The notes below the pieces were generated by a model, which was not told the origin of the DNA, made no database searches, and was given only the letters and a program-made list of their open reading frames with translations. Shown piece by piece: positions 1 through 7,994 of a DNA stretch of 36,788 bases. Location of the stretch: positions 1-36,788 of the IMG/VR virus record IMGVR_UViG_3300050821_011929. One strand, 5' to 3'. This stretch comes from a virus. The position numbers and the translations under genes were made by a program. The stretch's first letter is position 1. Each line of letters opens with the position of its first letter.

Positions 1-9
1 GTTCCGGCA

Positions 10-150
10 ATGACCCTTCTTTTTATGCGTTTAGTTAAAACATTTCATATCGCTGTTATTTACGCAAAAACCGTAAAAAGTCAGGGATCCTGCGTCATCC
101 ATATCGAATTCGATTCGTTCTGTTTGGCAGGGTGCGGGCACGGTGGCTGA
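10..150 (+). other. Left end; possible 46-codon ORF
   Basis: The first 165 bases hold no convincing gene. A plus-strand frame from ATG at 10 (second ATG at 25) runs 46 codons to a TGA at 148-150 and ends 15 bases before the next gene. Its product has no recognisable motif and its codon use is more AT-rich than its neighbours, so it may simply be leader sequence. The purine stretch AGGAAG at 150-156 is one of the few Shine-Dalgarno-like sites in the window and belongs to the gene at 166. Confidence 0.2.
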
Positions 151-165
151 CAGGAAGAAAAATCA

Positions 166-378
166 ATGAAACTAGTTTCACCGATGGGCGGGCCAATGTT
201 TGGAGACGAACCACCAAAACCGCTCGGGCAAGTGGCGTATGAGGCATACTGCGACGATCGCAACTGGGAATCGTTTAACGGCACCCCGCTGCCGCAGTGG
301 GACGATCAAGCCCCCGAACTGCAGACGGCATGGGAAGCTGCAGCCCAGGTAGTGGTTAATGCCCGCGATGATCTTTAG
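166..378 (+). CDS. Small conserved phage protein upstream of terminase
   Basis: This is a 70-residue soluble acidic protein of unknown function. Its core (AYEAYCDDRNWESF, then PLPQWDDQ and LQTAWEAAA) matches a pattern common in small phage proteins, where an AYEAY segment is followed by a short loop, a P-L-P-x-W motif and a helix with AW.AAA. Such proteins often sit beside terminase or replication genes. A purine-rich AGGAAGAAAAA lies just upstream of the ATG, giving a plausible ribosome site. The end overlaps the start of the tiny membrane peptide at 368. Confidence 0.6.
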   Translation: MKLVSPMGGPMFGDEPPKPLGQVAYEAYCDDRNWESFNGTPLPQWDDQAPELQTAWEAAAQVVVNARDDL

Positions 379-457
379 GTGGTTGATCGATGTCTGCATA
401 CTGATATCGGCTCTATTCCTGGCGGGGGTGGTGATCACCTACTATCGGAAAAAGTAA
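368..457 (+). CDS. 29-residue single-span membrane peptide
   Basis: The ATG at 368 lies inside the end of the previous gene and the TAA at 455-457 is directly followed by the ATG of the small terminase-like gene. The peptide starts MIFRWLIDVC, has one hydrophobic span at about residues 4-24 and ends YYRKK, so the positive tail should be cytoplasmic. No function is known. The tight coupling on both sides and clean hydrophobic pattern argue that it is translated. Confidence 0.55.
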   Translation: MIFRWLIDVCILISALFLAGVVITYYRKK

Positions 458-1168
458 ATGGCTGATGCCGAACAGATCAAACGGGTGGCATATGAAACGG
501 GGAAAACCACCAATACCATCAGACGATGGGCAAAGCAGGGGTGCGATCTAAACAACCCTGCCAGCATCAACGTATTTCTGCAGGGCAACAAACTGCGGCA
601 GAACCCGAACACGATTCGCAAACCCAAAAAGGATAACCCCCCGCCCGCAGGGGTGCCTGCGATCGAACCCGAACCCGAACCCGATCTAAACACCATCGAA
701 CTAGGCCCGATCGGCAAGCGGGGTGCCGCGGCAGCCCTGGCGCGGCTGGAAGAGATTGAAGAACGGGCCAGTGCCCGTTTGATGCGGGCGATCGAACACG
801 GCAATGCCTTTCAGGTGAAGGCAGCCCAGGAGTTCTACCTTCGATCAAGTGAGACATTACGCAGGCTTGATCTAGCAGTGGAAACCGAACGAAGGAACGC
901 TGAAGAACAGGTTCCGAAAAAGCAGGCAGAAGCCATCAGCCTGCACATAGCCGAATGGTTGCGGATCGCTTTTGCCCAGTTCTTATCGTCCGAATCCCGA
1001 TCGCTGATGGGGATTAAAGACCTGGGCGAATTCAAACTGTATGCCGTTGAACGGTTCAAGGGGATCCTGCACATGGCAGTCAAAACCAGTTTGCAAACTA
1101 ACAGCCCTATCCCGCCCTGGGCGGCAGCCCAGGTGATCGAAGCATGGAACGTTCCCACCAATTTATGA
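458..1168 (+). CDS. Putative terminase small subunit
   Basis: This 236-residue protein precedes the GpA-type large terminase and is the best candidate for the small subunit that recognises packaging sites on phage DNA. Residues ~1-35 look like a helix-turn-helix (RVAYETGKTTNTIRRWAKQG), followed by a basic, proline-rich linker with an EPEPEPD stretch around residue 70. The remainder is helical with a predicted coiled coil around the LARLEEIEERASARL segment. The function is inferred from position and the HTH-plus-coil layout, not from a confident family match. The stop overlaps the next start as ATGA. Confidence 0.55.
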   Translation: MADAEQIKRVAYETGKTTNTIRRWAKQGCDLNNPASINVFLQGNKLRQNPNTIRKPKKDNPPPAGVPAIEPEPEPDLNTIELGPIGKRGAAAALARLEEIEERASARLMRAIEHGNAFQVKAAQEFYLRSSETLRRLDLAVETERRNAEEQVPKKQAEAISLHIAEWLRIAFAQFLSSESRSLMGIKDLGEFKLYAVERFKGILHMAVKTSLQTNSPIPPWAAAQVIEAWNVPTNL

Positions 1169-1263
1169 AAATACTGAACGCAATAATTTGGGCGGGAGTG
1201 ATCCTGTTTGCCCTTGCTGTCACCCTAGTGCCCTGCCGCAGTTGGCGAGAATGGAGCAAATGA
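1165..1263 (+). CDS. 32-residue single-span membrane peptide
   Basis: The ATG at 1165 overlaps the TGA of the preceding gene and its own TGA at 1261-1263 overlaps the ATG at 1260, so it is coupled on both sides. The peptide (MKILNAIIWAGVILFALAV, then a polar CRSWREWSK tail) has one hydrophobic span at residues ~4-22. It resembles in size and layout the peptide at 368-457, though they are not clearly homologous. The function is unknown. Confidence 0.6.
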   Translation: MKILNAIIWAGVILFALAVTLVPCRSWREWSK

Positions 1264-1478
1264 AGGATCCCCTGTTTCGGCCCTGGGTTCTGGATCGACT
1301 ATTGACTAGGGCGGCCCAGCGCAAACGCAGAAGGCTGCTATGGCAATCTTTCTGGCAAAAGCTATTCACTGGCAAGGCTCATTACACTGGCCCGCCACCC
1401 AGGTTGAAGGATGTACAAAAATTACGGAAACGAGCCCGGGAATTAGGGGCTGGCTATCAGGCAATGAAAAAAACCTGA
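1260..1478 (+). CDS. Small basic protein between terminase subunits
   Basis: This is a 72-residue, strongly basic protein (QRKRRRLLWQ near residue 22, KLRKRARELG near residue 57) with no recognised domain. I chose the ATG at 1260 (MKDPLFRP) because it makes an ATGA overlap with the preceding gene; an in-frame ATG at 1251 is possible. It ends immediately before the large terminase ATG. The charge suggests DNA or RNA contact, perhaps as a packaging accessory, but that is inference from charge and position. Confidence 0.6.
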   Translation: MKDPLFRPWVLDRLLTRAAQRKRRRLLWQSFWQKLFTGKAHYTGPPPRLKDVQKLRKRARELGAGYQAMKKT

Positions 1479-3179
1479 ATGTTCATCGATCCAGTCACTT
1501 GGGGTGCGAAATATTTCTATTTCGATCCTAATGCATCGGCAAAGGGCCTGTTTAACCCGCGGGTTTGCAAATTCTTGATCGCACCCATGCTGGCATTCGG
1601 GGATCCCCGGGTGCGAGAAGGCGTTGAGATGGGGGCAACCCAGTGCGGGAAAACCACCAAAATCATCCTGTGCTGTTTTTGGACGTTCGATCAGGATCCA
1701 GCCAGCCTGATGTGGGTAACACCCAGCGAAAAGTTTTCGAAAAACTTCTACAAAACCCGCATCAAACCTTGCCTGGATCTGTGCGAACCGATGCAACGCA
1801 GGCTGCCCGCGGCCCGCAATGCTATCACCACCCTGGAAATCGATTTTCCAACGGGCATGTTCGTTCTGGCAAATGCAGGATCGATTTCGGAAATCAGCGG
1901 CAAACCGATTCGCACCCTGATCATCGATGAAGAGAAAGATTATCTGCCCGGGCGGGTTGAATATGCACTAGCCCGCACCCGATCAAAGGCTGACCTGAAA
2001 ATCTGGAGGATGAGCACCCCTAAACGGTTCGGAGACACCATTCATGTTGCCTTCCTGGGCGGCACCCAGGACTGCTGGCACATCCGATGCCCCAGGTGCG
2101 AACAGTTGCATCAACACAAATTCAAAAACATCCGATATTTGGCAACGGGCATCACCCTCAATGAATGGTGGTACGAATGCCCCACCCCGCTCTCGGTTGA
2201 TAGCACGGGCAAACCCGTTGCCTGCGGGCACAAATGGTTTGATGAACCCAGCGATCGAATGAACCTGATCGACAACGGCGATTATGTTTCGCACAACCCT
2301 GGGGCCCCATATCCAAGCTGGACGTACAACGCATTTTTGCCCCCCTGGACAACCTGGGCCCAGTTGATCACTGACTGGTTGAAGGCTCAACAGGCCCGCC
2401 ACAACGGGGATTATGAACCCTTAAAAAGGTTCCTGAATGATGTGGCAGTGGAACCCTGGGAAGAGATGCCAGCAGACAAAAACCCTGAAGTAGTCAAATT
2501 TCCTTACCTGCTGAGTAGCTATGCCCGTAAACCTGAAAAATTCCCAGGTGAAATCATGCGGGGGCTAACTATCGATGTTCAGTTAAAAGACTTCAGGGCG
2601 ATCGTTCGGGGCTGGCAAGGTGATGCAGCATCTAAACTCCTATTCGCTGCCCCTGTGGCAACCTTCGATGATCTGAGGCTGTTACAGGAACAGTTCGGGA
2701 TAGAAAACCGATTCGTTTTTGTGGATGCAGCCCATCAGCAGGAAATGGTGTTTGCAGCCTGTGCAGAATACGGGTGGTTCGCTGTTGAAGGATCGGAAGA
2801 ATACAATTTTTCACACGTCAAGCGGGATCGATTAGGGCGGCCCATCGGCAACGTGCAGAAGCCTTACAGTTCGATTCGTCCAACGTGGTCTTACAAAAAG
2901 GCTAAAGACTGCCAATTCTTTCGGCTGGCAACCTATCGGTTGAAAGATATCACGGCATTTTTCAGGGATGGCAAAGCAGGTGTCACCTGGGAAATCGGGA
3001 CCGACACCCCTGATGATTACATTCGACAGGTGTATTCTCAATTTAAGATCGAACGGGTAAACGATCGGACCAAAAAACTTGAATTAGTTTGGCCCGATCG
3101 CAGAGAGGATCATTACTGGGATTGCGAATACATGATGACTGCAATGGCGATCATTTGCGGAATCATCAAGCTGAGTTAA
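1479..3179 (+). CDS. Terminase large subunit, GpA family
   Basis: This 566-residue protein is the DNA-packaging motor ATPase and nuclease that pumps DNA into proheads and cuts it. The N-terminal ATPase shows a Walker A-like loop (MGATQCGKTTK, residues ~51-61) and a Walker B-like TLIIDEEKDY (~146-155). A likely zinc-ribbon segment follows, with CPRC near residue 205 and further cysteines in YECP and ACGHKWF. The C-terminal half carries an RNase H-like nuclease beginning at LTIDVQLKDF and ending with a DREDHYWDCEYM-type segment. The length and order match lambda GpA-like terminases. It starts right after the previous stop without a Shine-Dalgarno site. Confidence 0.9.
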   Translation: MFIDPVTWGAKYFYFDPNASAKGLFNPRVCKFLIAPMLAFGDPRVREGVEMGATQCGKTTKIILCCFWTFDQDPASLMWVTPSEKFSKNFYKTRIKPCLDLCEPMQRRLPAARNAITTLEIDFPTGMFVLANAGSISEISGKPIRTLIIDEEKDYLPGRVEYALARTRSKADLKIWRMSTPKRFGDTIHVAFLGGTQDCWHIRCPRCEQLHQHKFKNIRYLATGITLNEWWYECPTPLSVDSTGKPVACGHKWFDEPSDRMNLIDNGDYVSHNPGAPYPSWTYNAFLPPWTTWAQLITDWLKAQQARHNGDYEPLKRFLNDVAVEPWEEMPADKNPEVVKFPYLLSSYARKPEKFPGEIMRGLTIDVQLKDFRAIVRGWQGDAASKLLFAAPVATFDDLRLLQEQFGIENRFVFVDAAHQQEMVFAACAEYGWFAVEGSEEYNFSHVKRDRLGRPIGNVQKPYSSIRPTWSYKKAKDCQFFRLATYRLKDITAFFRDGKAGVTWEIGTDTPDDYIRQVYSQFKIERVNDRTKKLELVWPDRREDHYWDCEYMMTAMAIICGIIKLS

Positions 3180-3212
3180 TCGGCCCGGGGTTGACACCCC
3201 TTTTCATTATGA

Positions 3213-3506
3213 ATGGCGATCGATCGGCAGTTTGTTTCAAGTCTAGTTCAGGATGTCTTAGCGCAAGGGCCCATCGGGCCCGGGAACGCATCCTATGTTC
3301 AGTTGCAAGCTGATCAGGCGGCAGCCCGGGCCAAAATCAGTGCAGCAGACGGCAAGCAGGTTGTAAGCGCAAACGCTGGGGAATCGGTTTCCTGGCAGGT
3401 GGCAGATAGCTTGCAGGATCTGTATGGGGCATACACAACAGCCCTGGCTCTGTTGAACGGTCGATCACCCGTTATTCGGCAGACAACATCCGTTTTCGCA
3501 CCCTGA
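3213..3506 (+). CDS. Small head-tail joining candidate between terminase and portal
   Basis: This 97-residue protein occupies the place that the head-tail joining protein gpW holds in lambda-like phages, between large terminase and portal. It is mainly helical and Ala/Gln-rich, with a central segment AADGKQVVSANAGESV and a helical end DSLQDLYGAYTTALALLNG. The latter is reminiscent of gpW-like proteins, whose two helices flank a hairpin. I see no decisive motif, so the role is an inference from synteny and helix layout. The portal ATG follows one base after its stop. Confidence 0.5.
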   Translation: MAIDRQFVSSLVQDVLAQGPIGPGNASYVQLQADQAAARAKISAADGKQVVSANAGESVSWQVADSLQDLYGAYTTALALLNGRSPVIRQTTSVFAP

Positions 3507-3507
3507 A

Positions 3508-5028
3508 ATGATCGGCAACTACAAACTAGTTAAGGCCAGTCAATTAGAGGATTTCTCGAAACCCTACGTTTGGCAATTCCCCCTTGAAACCGATAAATCG
3601 ATTGTCACCAGTGACATCGATATTTTGCGGTCCCATTCGTTCTATCTGTTTAAGAACCTGGGCCCGCTTCGGGTGGCGATTCAGGAAAAGGCAATGTATG
3701 CAGTGGGGCACAACCATTGGCTGCCGATTTTCCGCGGCACTGACCTGAACTATAAAGGGCAGGTTCAAGAATGGCTGATCGAAAACTGGTATCCTATCTG
3801 CAATGTTCTGGGTGAAGAATTCGACTTTCAATCAACCCTCTTCCTGATTTCCATTCACCTGGATGTATGGGGTGAATCGTTCATCTATCTGACTGAATCA
3901 GAAGAGGGATATCCGATGATTCAGATTGTTTCCCCCTACTCAGTGGTGCAACCCAGGCAGGCTGGGGCCCTGAAAGATGGGTTCTTAACTGGGAGTAGTT
4001 TCGACGGGAAATTCAAAGGGATGAAGGTTGAAATGGGGGTTGTTAAGAATCCCCAGGGGCGGGCGATCGGTTATCACGTCAAAGCTGATCGCCAGGATGA
4101 CGACCAGATTGTGGATGCCATCGCAATGATCAGGGTGCGGGAATTGGACCTGGGCGACGAAACCCGGGCAACACCAACCCTGTCGCACGGCATCAATCAG
4201 GGGCGATCGATCCTATCCCTGATGGAAAACGAGCAAAACTTTTTGGAAATGGCATCTAGAATTAACATTCTGGAATGGAACGAACTGGGGGGGATCGATC
4301 CAACGGACCCAGGACAACTGCTATCGGTGATCAACGGGCAGCCAGGATCGGCGGCACTTTCATCAGATGCAGGTGCCACCCAAACTAATCTCCCGCCAAT
4401 TAACGGGAATCGGCAAACGGTTCTGGAATGGCAGCAGAAATCCCAAACCAAATATTTCACGGCTAACACAGGGGCGAAAATCCAGGCGTTCCAGTTCAAT
4501 AGGCCCGCCCAAGAATGGCAACAGTTTATGGATAAACTGAGCAGGTTCCTGATTGATCCTGTTTGGCCTTATTATCTGGTCGATCGGGAAGCTGATCTAG
4601 GTGGGGCCCAGTGCCGCGGGCTACTGGCTCGGGCGAATCGAATCGTGCAGGATCGGCAACAGTTGCTGCGCAGGGTTGCTCGGCGGGCAGTGGGTTATGC
4701 AGTGGCGAAGGGTGCGAAAATCGGGCGGATCCCCGGCAGCCCGCAATGGTGGCAATGGGATTTCACTACCCCTGCCAGGATCACCGTTGATTTCGGGCGG
4801 GATAGCAAAGCTGAACTGCTGGAAATCGAAGGGGAAATTCTTGATCCCGCGGAAACGATCGAAGCCCGGGGGCTGGATGTGGACACATTCTATGAAAATT
4901 TTTATACCACCATTGCCCGCAAACAGTTGGCAAAAGCCAAAATAGAAAAACAATACGGGATCACCATTGTTGACACCCCCGATCCTGTGATTGCGGGGGC
5001 AGATGTCCCTGGCAGTTCGGGCCAGTAA
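3508..5028 (+). CDS. Portal protein, GpB-like
   Basis: This 506-residue protein forms the twelve-subunit ring at the head vertex through which DNA passes. It has typical portal features: an N-terminal region with an FPLETDKSIV-type segment, a WGESFIYL stretch (~residue 119), a QIVSPYSVVQP segment, and late Ala/Arg-rich helices in the ARANRIVQDRQQLLRRVARR region (~375-395). The C-terminus ends with a PAETIEARGLDVDTFYENFY segment as in phage lambda B-type portals, which keep a domain specifying residues for the head protease region downstream. Its place between terminase and protease and its length support the call. Confidence 0.85.
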   Translation: MIGNYKLVKASQLEDFSKPYVWQFPLETDKSIVTSDIDILRSHSFYLFKNLGPLRVAIQEKAMYAVGHNHWLPIFRGTDLNYKGQVQEWLIENWYPICNVLGEEFDFQSTLFLISIHLDVWGESFIYLTESEEGYPMIQIVSPYSVVQPRQAGALKDGFLTGSSFDGKFKGMKVEMGVVKNPQGRAIGYHVKADRQDDDQIVDAIAMIRVRELDLGDETRATPTLSHGINQGRSILSLMENEQNFLEMASRINILEWNELGGIDPTDPGQLLSVINGQPGSAALSSDAGATQTNLPPINGNRQTVLEWQQKSQTKYFTANTGAKIQAFQFNRPAQEWQQFMDKLSRFLIDPVWPYYLVDREADLGGAQCRGLLARANRIVQDRQQLLRRVARRAVGYAVAKGAKIGRIPGSPQWWQWDFTTPARITVDFGRDSKAELLEIEGEILDPAETIEARGLDVDTFYENFYTTIARKQLAKAKIEKQYGITIVDTPDPVIAGADVPGSSGQ

Positions 5029-5056
5029 CAAAGCGGGCCCAAAATATTTTCACATT

Positions 5057-5896
5057 ATGCCTTTTCTTCGAATTCTGAACAGGTTGATGGAACAGCCCTG
5101 GTGCATCAACCCCGGGGGCTATGCCGCAGTTAAAGCCCTGGTCGATTCCAGGCTTGCCCGTGAAGGGCCTTTAATCCTGGGATCCGATTCCGCTTTCCAG
5201 AATCAATCGGTGGGCCTGAAACCTGGGCGACTAGCAACCATCACCATCAGTGGCACCCTGGGGCAACGGTTATCAGATATCGAACAGATTTGCGGGGGTT
5301 GCGATTATCAATCGATCAGTGGTGCGATCACCGATGCACTGGCAGAAGGCGCGGAAGGAATCCTATTTGTGATCGATTCCCCCGGAGGCATGGCAACAGG
5401 GTGCGGGGAGTGTGCCCAGGCAATTGCTGATGTGCCAGTTCCCACAGTGGCATTCACTGATTCCATGATGTGTTCGGCAGCTTACTGGCTGGCATCCAGT
5501 TGCCAAAAATTGATTGCCACCAACAGTGCTGATGTGGGTTCGATCGGTGTTCTGATGCCCTGGGTTGATCAAACACGGTTATGGGATCAACTGGGCATTC
5601 GTTATGATCCCATTGTCAGCAGTGGCGACACTCTGAAAACTACGGGTGGCGGGCCTAGCCTGAATCTGGAACAGCGGCAGTTTTTGCAGGCCCAGGTTGA
5701 TCAGACGGCAGCCGATTTCCGCGGGTTCGTTTCCAATTATCGATCGGTCAACTACACAGAACTAAAGGCTGGATGGTATTCCGGCAGTAAAGCCCTGGAT
5801 TTGAATTTGATTGATAAGATCGGATCACAATCAGACGCATTAAATGAACTGGCTAAACGTGTTTCAAAAGCCCAGCAGGTTGACAAAAAACGTTAA
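5057..5896 (+). CDS. S49-family capsid maturation protease
   Basis: This is a 280-residue SppA/ClpP-fold serine protease that cuts head proteins during assembly. Visible motifs are the DSPGG oxyanion loop (residues ~107-111), the nucleophile in MMCSAAYWLAS (Ser ~140), the ADVGSIGV strand and a candidate catalytic lysine in GDTLKTTGG (Lys ~194), a Ser-Lys dyad typical of S49. The frame stays open upstream to a TTG at 4991 and an ATG at 5003 inside the portal gene. I prefer ATG 5057 (MPFLRILN) because it clears the portal stop and starts just before the conserved PW..NP segment. Confidence 0.88.
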   Translation: MPFLRILNRLMEQPWCINPGGYAAVKALVDSRLAREGPLILGSDSAFQNQSVGLKPGRLATITISGTLGQRLSDIEQICGGCDYQSISGAITDALAEGAEGILFVIDSPGGMATGCGECAQAIADVPVPTVAFTDSMMCSAAYWLASSCQKLIATNSADVGSIGVLMPWVDQTRLWDQLGIRYDPIVSSGDTLKTTGGGPSLNLEQRQFLQAQVDQTAADFRGFVSNYRSVNYTELKAGWYSGSKALDLNLIDKIGSQSDALNELAKRVSKAQQVDKKR

Positions 5897-5900
5897 TCAA

Positions 5901-6365
5901 ATGGATAAACTCACCCTGGATTCAGCCCGTGAACAGATTGCCACCCAGGCAACGGAAATTCAGGGGTTGCAAGTTCGGATCGCAGAATTCGAAACCAACG
6001 CTGCAACGGCAACTGCCGAACTAGCCCAGTTGCGAACGGATATCGAAAGCCTTCGGGCAGAGAACCTGACACTGGCAAACGATAAGGCGACTCTCACCGA
6101 AAGTTCGGGCAAGCTGTCGGTCGAATTGGTTGCTGCCCAGGCTCAAGTTGCTGAACTGCAAAAGAAGGATATGAACGCTGATATGCGGGCAGCGGAACGG
6201 CTGGCTAGCATCAGTGGCAAACCCCTGGCGATCGCAGGGAATCAAGAGCCGAATCTTTCGCTAGTTGATATCAGCCTGGCAATGGATGCCGCAAACGTTA
6301 AGGGCGACAAGGCAGAAGTAGCCCGCCTGGGCAAACTTTACGACAAAACGAAGGCAGGGAAATAG
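5901..6365 (+). CDS. Coiled-coil scaffold-like head assembly protein
   Basis: This 154-residue protein has a long predicted coiled coil over residues ~5-95 (heptad-like LDSAREQIATQATEIQGLQ, continuing through AELQKKD) and a short C-terminal globular or tail segment. Its position between protease and major capsid protein is the standard place for a scaffolding protein, which guides prohead assembly and is then cleaved. Lambda makes its scaffold by internal initiation in C; here it would be a separate gene starting 4 bases after the protease stop. The start at 5901 was chosen over an in-frame TTG at 5844 within the protease. Confidence 0.6.
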   Translation: MDKLTLDSAREQIATQATEIQGLQVRIAEFETNAATATAELAQLRTDIESLRAENLTLANDKATLTESSGKLSVELVAAQAQVAELQKKDMNADMRAAERLASISGKPLAIAGNQEPNLSLVDISLAMDAANVKGDKAEVARLGKLYDKTKAGK

Positions 6366-6420
6366 GCCCGAATCCCGCAGTTTCACATTCACTTTTCTTT
6401 TCACCCAATAGGTTAAAATT

Positions 6421-7362
6421 ATGCCAGTTGCCAATGCACTCGGGACACTAAGCCCCACCGTTGTAACCCGTTCGACGATTCAATTTCTGAAAAAGCAGTT
6501 TCCTGCCCTATTCAGTATTTCCACCGATTTTTCAGATTCTGCTGTTCTCCTGAATCAGAACGTCGTCACCCGGGTTGTTACCCCGCCACCCGTGCATGAT
6601 TTTGTTGCGCCTAATGCGGGCGGCACTGGCTATCAGGCAGTAGACGCTGCAACGACAACGGATATCACTGTTGCGATCACCAAACACAAGTTTGCCAGCC
6701 TATCGTTTTCTGACACTGAGGTTGCCTCTACGGATCGGGATTTAACGGGGGAACAAAAGCAGGCCCTGGCTTATTCGCTGGGCAGGCAGGCAATGTTTGA
6801 TTTGTGTGCCCTGATCACCCCTACTAATTTCGCGAATCAATACGCAATTTTAGCTGCCGCCAATGCCAGCAAAAACACGGTGGTTCAGTTGCGCAAAGTG
6901 CTGATGAAAATCGGTGCCGATTTCGTTAATCCTTTCGGGTTGATTAACGCTGATGTTTTCGGGGCTCTTTCGGAAGATCCTACTGTCACTTCGAAAATCA
7001 CCTATGGTTCGGTCGATCCCCAGGTGAAAGGCGGCCCGGGTTCGATCACCGGGCTGGGTGGTTTTGAAACCATCACCGAATATCCCGAACTGAATCCTGC
7101 CAACGGGTTGCTAGGTTATTTTGGCGGAAAAGAAGGTTTGTTGATGGCAGCCCGGGTGCCGCAGATCCCGAACATTCAGGTGCCTGGAATCATCACCAAT
7201 GTGCAGGATGAAGACTCGGGCCTAACCCTGCAATGGCGGGAGTGGTACGATATGAACGGGCAACACAATATCACCCTTACCTGGATGTATGGCATGGCAA
7301 CGGGTGTCACTGGGCACGCGGCCCTGCTGTTACTTGATGCTGTTCACGGAAACCCTTCCTAG
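6421..7362 (+). CDS. Major capsid protein
   Basis: This 313-residue protein is the head shell subunit, most likely of the HK97 fold. It begins MPVANALGTLSPTVVTRST, with an early KKQFPALFSIST segment, a VVTPPPVHDF stretch, and alternating strands and helices consistent with this class. A late ITLTWMYGMATGVTG segment precedes the C-terminus. Identification rests on length, position after protease and scaffold, and the general composition, since capsid sequences diverge strongly. The leader (TAGGTTAAAATT before ATG) is AT-rich with no Shine-Dalgarno motif, although this should be the most highly expressed structural gene. Confidence 0.82.
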   Translation: MPVANALGTLSPTVVTRSTIQFLKKQFPALFSISTDFSDSAVLLNQNVVTRVVTPPPVHDFVAPNAGGTGYQAVDAATTTDITVAITKHKFASLSFSDTEVASTDRDLTGEQKQALAYSLGRQAMFDLCALITPTNFANQYAILAAANASKNTVVQLRKVLMKIGADFVNPFGLINADVFGALSEDPTVTSKITYGSVDPQVKGGPGSITGLGGFETITEYPELNPANGLLGYFGGKEGLLMAARVPQIPNIQVPGIITNVQDEDSGLTLQWREWYDMNGQHNITLTWMYGMATGVTGHAALLLLDAVHGNPS

Positions 7363-7382
7363 AAACGTTTTTTCTATTCGCA

Positions 7383-7628
7383 ATGGATATTGCCTATACA
7401 ATCGGAATTGACGCAGAGGGGAACACTCACCCCCTTTACTGCGGGCCTGATTTCTCGGCAGCCGATGCTGCGGGTGCCGCAGTGATCAAAGGTGCGGGCG
7501 GGATGGTCCGGGCGATCGTTTATCGAAACCCGCTACCTGCTCGCAGGTATATTGCTACTATTTCCCCGCCCGCTGAAGAACCTGCGATCGAACCTGCCCC
7601 AGCCCCAGCGGGCAAAAAGAAGGGTTAG
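7383..7628 (+). CDS. Small hypothetical head protein
   Basis: This 81-residue protein follows the major capsid gene after 20 bases. It has short beta-type segments (MDIAYTIGIDAEGNTH), an Ala/Gly-rich middle and a Pro/Ala-rich basic tail ending APAGKKKG. Genes here often encode decoration or connector proteins, but no family can be recognised. The low-complexity PAEEPAIEPAPAPAG tail looks flexible. Confidence 0.55.
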   Translation: MDIAYTIGIDAEGNTHPLYCGPDFSAADAAGAAVIKGAGGMVRAIVYRNPLPARRYIATISPPAEEPAIEPAPAPAGKKKG

Positions 7629-7638
7629 CTAAATTCTC

Positions 7639-7668
7639 GGCGGCCCGCGGCGGCCCGCGGCGGCCCGC
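7639..7668 (+). repeat. Perfect GC decamer repeat, three copies
   Basis: GGCGGCCCGC occurs three times in direct tandem (7639-7648, 7649-7658, 7659-7668) in the 51-base gap between two head genes. Each unit can pair with its neighbour through GCGGCCCGC/GCGGGCCGC-like complementarity, so a folded GC-rich RNA is possible. A degraded relative (GGCGGCCCGGGGCGGCCCAGG) lies at 25652-25672. Confidence 0.85.
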
Positions 7669-7679
7669 ACCCCCTGCCT

Positions 7680-7982
7680 ATGTCGATCCAAACTGAAATG
7701 GGGGCAGCTTGGGGCGAATTGCAAACCCTGTTCAATAAGGTTGCAACCATCAACGGGTTAACCGTTCCTGTCACAACGGGTGCGGCTGTTCGGCTGGCTG
7801 ATGATTACGGGCCCGGGGGCATCAACGCCACCCAGGCAGTACAAATTTACTCCCAAATCCTGGGCGGCCCGATTCCTGAAATCGGCAGCCAGATTCAGTT
7901 TCAGGGCCTAACTTATCGAATTGAATCGATCAGGGAATTGACCGTTACCTGGGAAATTATGGCAGTGCAGGTGATCGAATAG
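7680..7982 (+). CDS. Head-tail connector candidate
   Basis: This 100-residue protein has an N-terminal helix (MSIQTEMGAAWGELQTLFNK) and a C-terminal beta section ending in QIQFQGLTYRIESIRELTVTWEI. The pattern of a helix followed by 'F.G..Y.V..I' strands is common in phage head-tail stoppers (FII/gp16-like). The assignment is inferred from position between capsid and tail-completion genes plus this strand pattern. Confidence 0.5.
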   Translation: MSIQTEMGAAWGELQTLFNKVATINGLTVPVTTGAAVRLADDYGPGGINATQAVQIYSQILGGPIPEIGSQIQFQGLTYRIESIRELTVTWEIMAVQVIE

Positions 7983-7994
7983 AATCCCGCATAA

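Noticed and set aside
442-1161. Long minus-strand ORFs opposite the small terminase gene
   Set aside because: They mirror GC-biased codon positions of the plus-strand gene, have no motif and break the operon order.
7639-7668. CRISPR-like short repeats
   Set aside because: The units are directly adjacent without spacers and only 10 bases long.
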